Below are positions 7,001 to 9,547 of a DNA stretch of 9,547 bases, piece by piece; positions within the stretch are counted from its first letter, which is position 1, and each line of letters starts with the position of its first letter. The DNA is from Acidobacteriota bacterium (lineage in GTDB: Bacteria; Acidobacteriota; Blastocatellia; Pyrinomonadales; Pyrinomonadaceae): the NCBI GenBank assembly GCA_013698055.1, contig JACCVS010000182.1:1-9547 (forward strand), written 5' to 3'. The position numbers were made by a program, and so were the translations under genes. Under the pieces are notes generated by a model. The model had not been told where the DNA came from and searched no databases. It worked only from the letters and a program-made list of their open reading frames with translations.

Positions 7001-7071
7001 GGCGTTATCCGAGCGCGTGTGAGCGTTGTGTGGAATCTCTGACAGAGATTGAGCGGGAGGACGCGGCGTGA
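4045..7071 (+). CDS. ileS: Isoleucine--tRNA ligase
   Basis: IleRS charges tRNA-Ile with isoleucine in two ATP-dependent steps and edits misactivated valine. The protein has 1008 residues; bacterial enzymes are commonly about 930-1050. Motifs in order: PYANADIHLGT with the HIGH element as HLGT at 70-73; editing domain WTTTPWTLPANL (245-256) and the HTAPGHGHDDF block ending at 380; CWRC (442-445); PDWCVSRQRVWGVP; a possible zinc ribbon C549/C552/C592/C595; DVWFDSGSS; KMSKS at 677-681; and a C-terminal zinc knuckle C972/C975/C992/C995, as in bacterial type 1 enzymes. Residues about 463-497 are an insertion relative to E. coli IleRS, rich in Ser, Asp and Glu, between the QWFISMD and SLREI blocks. 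The ATG has only a weak purine-rich stretch (GAAAGTGAAA) before it. The stop overlaps the lspA start by 4 bases, implying translational coupling. Confidence 0.97.
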   Translation: MSTETPLDLKKTVNLPKTAFGQKANLAQAEPARLKKWTEMGLYEMIRRARAGCEKFILHDGPPYANADIHLGTALNKILKDLVVKSRSMMGYDAPYVPGYDCHGLPIEQHVERDLDKKGKKKTDLSVNSFRRACREHAAKSLKSQTRDFQRLGILGEWGDPYLTMSNHYEAETARLFGRFIERGYVYKGARPVYWCIHDQTALAEAEVEYKQHRSPSVYVKFPLASDPAQIDEALAGRKVFFLIWTTTPWTLPANLGITVHPDFEYAAFENGDEVYVVASELLGAVASKCGLGERDANGDPIAPTVLARFPGARLDRLECRHAWLDRPSLVMIGEHVTLGGEADAETELDVKEAREKSATGSKAGTGLVHTAPGHGHDDFVIGKRYGLEIYCPVDNAGRFMSEVGHFAGERVFEANPKIVEFMREQGVLLFSEDYEHRYPHCWRCKNPVIFRATPQWFISMDLSASSPHAVFEKDEDGRDRSNFTDNLAENEESASSDSLRAGSLREIENVEWIPAWGVDRMRNMFKGRPDWCVSRQRVWGVPIPAFYCSGCNEAVADPTVINHVADIFEKESSDAWYARESVDLLPEGFKCLKCGGAEWTKETDILDVWFDSGSSSIAVLKQRENLDWPADVYLEGGDQYRGWFNSSLMVGLAADNQAPYKAVITHGWVINVQGLKMSKSEGTGISPNEVVKESGAEILRLWVASSNYQEDVRCSDEILQRSSDAYRKMRNTARFALGNLDGFDPARDSVSEEEMLETDRWALAKLDEVAVQVSEAYKAYEFHTVYHALYNFSTITLSARYFDIIKDRLYTAAPRSRERRSAQTALYRITDALARMLAPILVFTSDEIWENLPQASGDGRAASVHLAEFPQARTDRDTELMERWTELFDVRDMVLRVLEHKRVNKVIGSSLEARVNISASAATYDLLQRYKDELRYLFIVSQVNVQRAGESLTANNVDVEVSVERAEGEKCERCWNYSTLVGESRRYPSACERCVESLTEIEREDAA
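7055..7060 (+). promoter_or_regulatory. Shine-Dalgarno sequence for lspA, inside ileS
   Basis: GGGAGG lies 7 bases before the GTG at 7068. It supports this unusual start, which overlaps the ileS TGA (GTGA, 7068-7071). Confidence 0.75.
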
Positions 7072-7616
7072 ATAAGCGGCATTTCGGCTGGCGGATAGCT
7101 TACCTGTTCGCCGCGCTCGGCATCTATCTCGTGGATCAAGCGTCGAAAGCGTGGGCAGTGAAGACGCTTCGGGGCGGCGAATCCATCACGCTGATTAGCG
7201 GCTTTCTCGATCTGGTCTATGCGGAGAATCCCGGTGTCGCTTTCGGGCAGTTGCAGGAGGGAGGTTCGTTCGGGCGCTGGTTCTTCGTCGTGCTGGCGTC
7301 TGCTGCGGCTGTCGCTGTGCTCATTTATTTCTTTCGCGCCGCGCGCTCGGATGATCGAATCCTGGGCGCGTGCGCGCTGCTGCTCGCAGGGATAGTCGGC
7401 AATCTGACCGACCGCGCGCGTCTCGGCTACGTGATAGATTTTATTCTGCTCCATTACAACTCGTACCACTGGCCTGTCTTCAACGTCGCCGACGCGAGCA
7501 TCTGCGCGGGCGCGTTCCTCCTCGTTTACGATATGTTCATGACGGGCAGGAGCGAGCGACGAAAGAAAACTGCGGAGGTCGCAAATGCCAAGTCGGAAGC
7601 CAGCGCATCAAGCTGA
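7068..7616 (+). CDS. lspA: Lipoprotein signal peptidase (signal peptidase II)
   Basis: This 182-residue inner-membrane aspartic peptidase removes the signal peptide from prolipoproteins after lipid addition. Four hydrophobic segments are seen at about 7-22, 60-85, 93-112 and 138-160. Conserved blocks include YLVDQASKAW, NPGVAFG (the N-x-G-x-A-F-G block), GNLTDRARLGYVIDF (111-125) and FNVADASICAG (138-148). Alignment by eye to P. aeruginosa LspA puts the catalytic pair at D124 (VIDF) and D142 (VAD). Translation starts at GTG with a strong Shine-Dalgarno and a 4-base overlap with ileS, the same neighbour as in E. coli. The C-terminal 25 or so residues (RSERRKKTAEVANAKSE) are a basic cytoplasmic tail. 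Confidence 0.96.
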   Translation: MNKRHFGWRIAYLFAALGIYLVDQASKAWAVKTLRGGESITLISGFLDLVYAENPGVAFGQLQEGGSFGRWFFVVLASAAAVAVLIYFFRAARSDDRILGACALLLAGIVGNLTDRARLGYVIDFILLHYNSYHWPVFNVADASICAGAFLLVYDMFMTGRSERRKKTAEVANAKSEASASS

Positions 7617-7635
7617 TGCAACCAATCACCCCCTT

Positions 7636-7670
7636 CTGACTTCTGAGTGCTGACTCCTGAATTCTGCTCT
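7636..7670 (+). repeat. Five phased heptads between lspA and lgt
   Basis: CTGACTT, CTGAGTG, CTGACTC, CTGAATT, CTGCTCT run without a break from 7636 to 7670, all starting CTG. They fill most of the 59-base gap and end 5 bases before the lgt ATG, so the gene has no room for a Shine-Dalgarno other than within the repeat, and none is seen. No inverted partner is present here. Confidence 0.85.
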
Positions 7671-7675
7671 TCATT

Positions 7676-8509
7676 ATGTACCCAGAGATATTTCGCATCG
7701 GCAATTTCCCCATCAACACTTACGGCGTGCTGCTGGCGCTGGCGTTTCTCTTCGCAATTTTAATCGCCGCCCGTCTTGGAGCGCGCGATGGATTGCCACG
7801 CGAGCGCGTTTACGATCTTGGATTGTGGATACTGCTCGCGGCGATTGTCGGCTCGAAGTTTCTGATGCTCTTCACGGAGCCGGAATATCGCGATGATCCG
7901 ATGCGGCTCATCTCGCTCGATTTCCTGCGCTCGGGCGGAGTCTTTTACGGAGGCTTCATCACGGCTGTCGTCGCCGCATATTTCCTGATTCGTCGCTACA
8001 AATTGCCGTGGTGGACGACCGCGGATGCTTTCGCGCCGGGACTCGCGCTGGGTAACGCTATCGGGCGTCAGGGCTGCTTTGCCGCCGGATGCTGTTGGGG
8101 CAAGGAGACCACGATGCCGTGGGGCGTGGAGTTCACGGAGGCAGGGAATCAAGTGACGGGCGTTCCGCTCGGCGTTCATCTTCACCCGACGCAGCTTTAC
8201 GAATCTTTCGGCGCGCTGCTGGTCTTCTTCTTCCTGCTCTGGCTGCACAAACGCAAGCGTTTCAGCGGTCAGGTCATCCTCTTTTACGCTGTGCTCTACG
8301 CCGTGATGCGCTTCACCATCGAGATTTTCCGCGACGACCCGCGCGGCGACATTCTGGGGCTGACGACGCTGACAGGTCTTTCAACTTCACAGATGCTGAG
8401 CATAATTGTCGGCATCGTTGGCCTCGTCTTTCTCATCCGACGCTGGCGGCGTGCTGTAGTTGAGAAGCCCGAAAAAGTTTCGCCGACGCCGGACGCGGCG
8501 CGCGCATGA
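7676..8509 (+). CDS. lgt: Phosphatidylglycerol--prolipoprotein diacylglyceryl transferase
   Basis: Lgt moves diacylglycerol from phosphatidylglycerol to the lipobox cysteine of prolipoproteins, the step before LspA acts. The protein has 277 residues with about seven membrane segments, starting MYPEIFRIGNFPINTYG. Visible blocks are GGVFYGG (87-93), GRQGCFAAGCCWGK (130-143), HPTQLYE (170-176) and MRFTIEIFRDDPRG (211-224). R131 and R212 are likely the counterparts of the essential Arg143 and Arg239 of E. coli. The usual 'GRIANFxNGE' signature is replaced by a Cys-rich GRxGCF/GCCxG form, and the His of the HGG block is Tyr (Y91). This belongs to a recognisable Lgt subgroup, so activity is expected. 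No Shine-Dalgarno is seen. The stop overlaps the next gene by 4 bases (ATGA). Confidence 0.93.
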   Translation: MYPEIFRIGNFPINTYGVLLALAFLFAILIAARLGARDGLPRERVYDLGLWILLAAIVGSKFLMLFTEPEYRDDPMRLISLDFLRSGGVFYGGFITAVVAAYFLIRRYKLPWWTTADAFAPGLALGNAIGRQGCFAAGCCWGKETTMPWGVEFTEAGNQVTGVPLGVHLHPTQLYESFGALLVFFFLLWLHKRKRFSGQVILFYAVLYAVMRFTIEIFRDDPRGDILGLTTLTGLSTSQMLSIIVGIVGLVFLIRRWRRAVVEKPEKVSPTPDAARA

Positions 8510-9489
8510 GTCATGAAACTCCATTGATGAGCGCGGAGGTGGCGGAACAGGAAGCCTCGATTCTCACGTTCCTTGTCGCCGGAGAGGATGCGGGTCAGCG
8601 TCTTGATGCTTACCTCGCTGCTCACATCAATGATTGGAGCCGGGCCCGCATTCAACGATTGATCGAGGATGGCGATGTGCTCGTGGGTGGTCTGACAATC
8701 AAGTCTTCATACAAGCTGCGCGCCGGGGACGAGATCGAAGTTGAGCTGACGCCCGCAGCTTCCACTGAATTCACGCCTGAAAATATTCCCCTCGAAGTTG
8801 TTTACGAAGACGACGACCTCGTAGTCGTTAACAAGTCAGCCGGGCTGGTCGTGCATCCGGCGGCGGGTATTTCTTCCGGAACGCTCGCCAATGCGCTCGC
8901 ATTTCATTTCCAGCAACTCTCGACACACGCGGGCGCAGCACGCCCCGGCATCGTCCATCGCTTAGACCGCGACACGTCCGGCCTCATCGTCGTCGCGAAG
9001 ACCGAAACCGCGCATGAAAAACTGGCAGACCAGTTTCGTGAGCGAGAAGTCTTCAAGTCCTACGTCGCGCTCGTTCATGGTCGCATCGAGCCGGAGAGCG
9101 GGAGCATTGATCAACCCATCGCGCGCGACCCGCGCAACCGTACGCGCATGGCGATTGTGCGCGGAGGCCGCCCTTCGCTTTCGCTCTATCGCGTGCGGCG
9201 CAGCTTCGAGCGATTCACATTGCTCGATGTGGAGATTAAAACGGGGCGAACGCACCAGATCAGGGTGCATCTACAATGGTTGAAGCATCCGGTTGTCGGC
9301 GATGCGGTGTATGGCGATGGACGAGATAAGACAATACAGGACACTCAGTTGCGCGCGCGAATCAACGCCGTCGGTCGCCAGTTCCTACATGCCGAACAAC
9401 TCGGCTTTCGTCATCCACGCACAGATGAAGCCCTGCGCTTCACCGCGCCGCTCCCCGATGATCTAACAAAGCTTCTTAATGAATTGTAG
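8506..9489 (+). CDS. rluD: Ribosomal large subunit pseudouridine synthase, RluD-like
   Basis: The enzyme isomerises uridine to pseudouridine in 23S rRNA. E. coli RluD modifies U1911, U1915 and U1917 of helix 69. The protein has 327 residues: a short acidic start, an S4 RNA-binding domain (about 28-80, QRLDAYLAAHINDWSRARIQ and on), then the catalytic core with DDLVVVNKSAGLVVHPA, motif II HRLDRDTSGLIVVAKT with catalytic D154, and the GRTHQIRVH block (247-255). An S4 domain fits RluC or RluD better than RluA. RluD is favoured by the VVNKSAGLVVHP motif and overall length, but the substrate site is not proven. The ATG overlaps the lgt stop (ATGA). A second ATG at 8527 would still keep the S4 domain. 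No clear Shine-Dalgarno precedes the first ATG, so coupling to lgt is likely. Last gene in the window. Confidence 0.9.
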   Translation: MSHETPLMSAEVAEQEASILTFLVAGEDAGQRLDAYLAAHINDWSRARIQRLIEDGDVLVGGLTIKSSYKLRAGDEIEVELTPAASTEFTPENIPLEVVYEDDDLVVVNKSAGLVVHPAAGISSGTLANALAFHFQQLSTHAGAARPGIVHRLDRDTSGLIVVAKTETAHEKLADQFREREVFKSYVALVHGRIEPESGSIDQPIARDPRNRTRMAIVRGGRPSLSLYRVRRSFERFTLLDVEIKTGRTHQIRVHLQWLKHPVVGDAVYGDGRDKTIQDTQLRARINAVGRQFLHAEQLGFRHPRTDEALRFTAPLPDDLTKLLNEL

Positions 9490-9547
9490 GGGAAGATTCG
9501 TAACCCAGTATGCGCTTTTCCACGCGGTTGCTGTACTATTGCACCTT
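9490..9547 (+). other. Downstream end of window: no gene or terminator seen
   Basis: The 58 bases after rluD contain no hairpin with a U-run and no heptad repeat. TACTAT at 9534-9539 could be a -10 box, but no fitting -35 lies at the right distance. The next gene, if any, begins beyond the window. Confidence 0.4.

Noticed and set aside
9512..9539. Promoter at the window end
   Set aside because: TACTAT is a fair -10 box, but no -35 lies 16-18 bases upstream.

Overview
This 9.5 kb window is ordinary bacterial chromosome, with every real gene on the + strand. Coding regions are GC-rich, with many GCGC-type codons. No tRNA, rRNA, CRISPR array or transposase gene is visible. The gene content, together with short intergenic repeats built on a strict 7-base period, suggests an Acidobacteriota-like (Blastocatellia-type) organism. 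That placement is an inference from style, not proof. A cyanobacterium, also known for heptameric repeats, fits the gene content less well.

Layout. (1) Positions 1-138 are the C-terminal end of a lytic transglycosylase. A strong hairpin and a heptad-repeat region follow. (2) Positions 354-2477 encode a sigma-54 activator with two GAF sensor domains, an AAA+ domain and a Fis-type helix-turn-helix. (3) Positions 2478-2788 are a 311-base gap. It holds an AT-rich island of about 230 bases bounded by 15-base inverted repeats, with a possible 53-codon ORF inside. (4) A YtxH-like small membrane protein (2789-3190) and a DUF948-like membrane/coiled-coil protein (3284-3850) form a pair like ytxG-ytxH of Bacillus. 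They end at a good intrinsic terminator (3876-3926). (5) An ileS-lspA-lgt-rluD cluster (4045-9489) completes the window. ileS/lspA and lgt/rluD each overlap by 4 bases, while lspA and lgt are separated by 59 bases carrying five phased heptads.

Function. The last block joins isoleucyl-tRNA charging, the diacylglyceryl transferase and signal peptidase II steps of lipoprotein maturation, and a 23S rRNA pseudouridine synthase. The ileS-lspA link is also seen in E. coli and other bacteria. The activator may read a small ligand through its GAF domains. Its targets cannot be named, although two weak -24/-12-like motifs lie near it and near the YtxH gene.

No clearly new multi-gene system is visible. 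The most unusual material is small in scale: differently spelled but always 7-phased repeats at gene borders, the AT-rich island with inverted ends, and a linker-like insertion of about 34 residues in IleRS that coincides with a DNA inverted repeat and a 15-base imperfect duplication.
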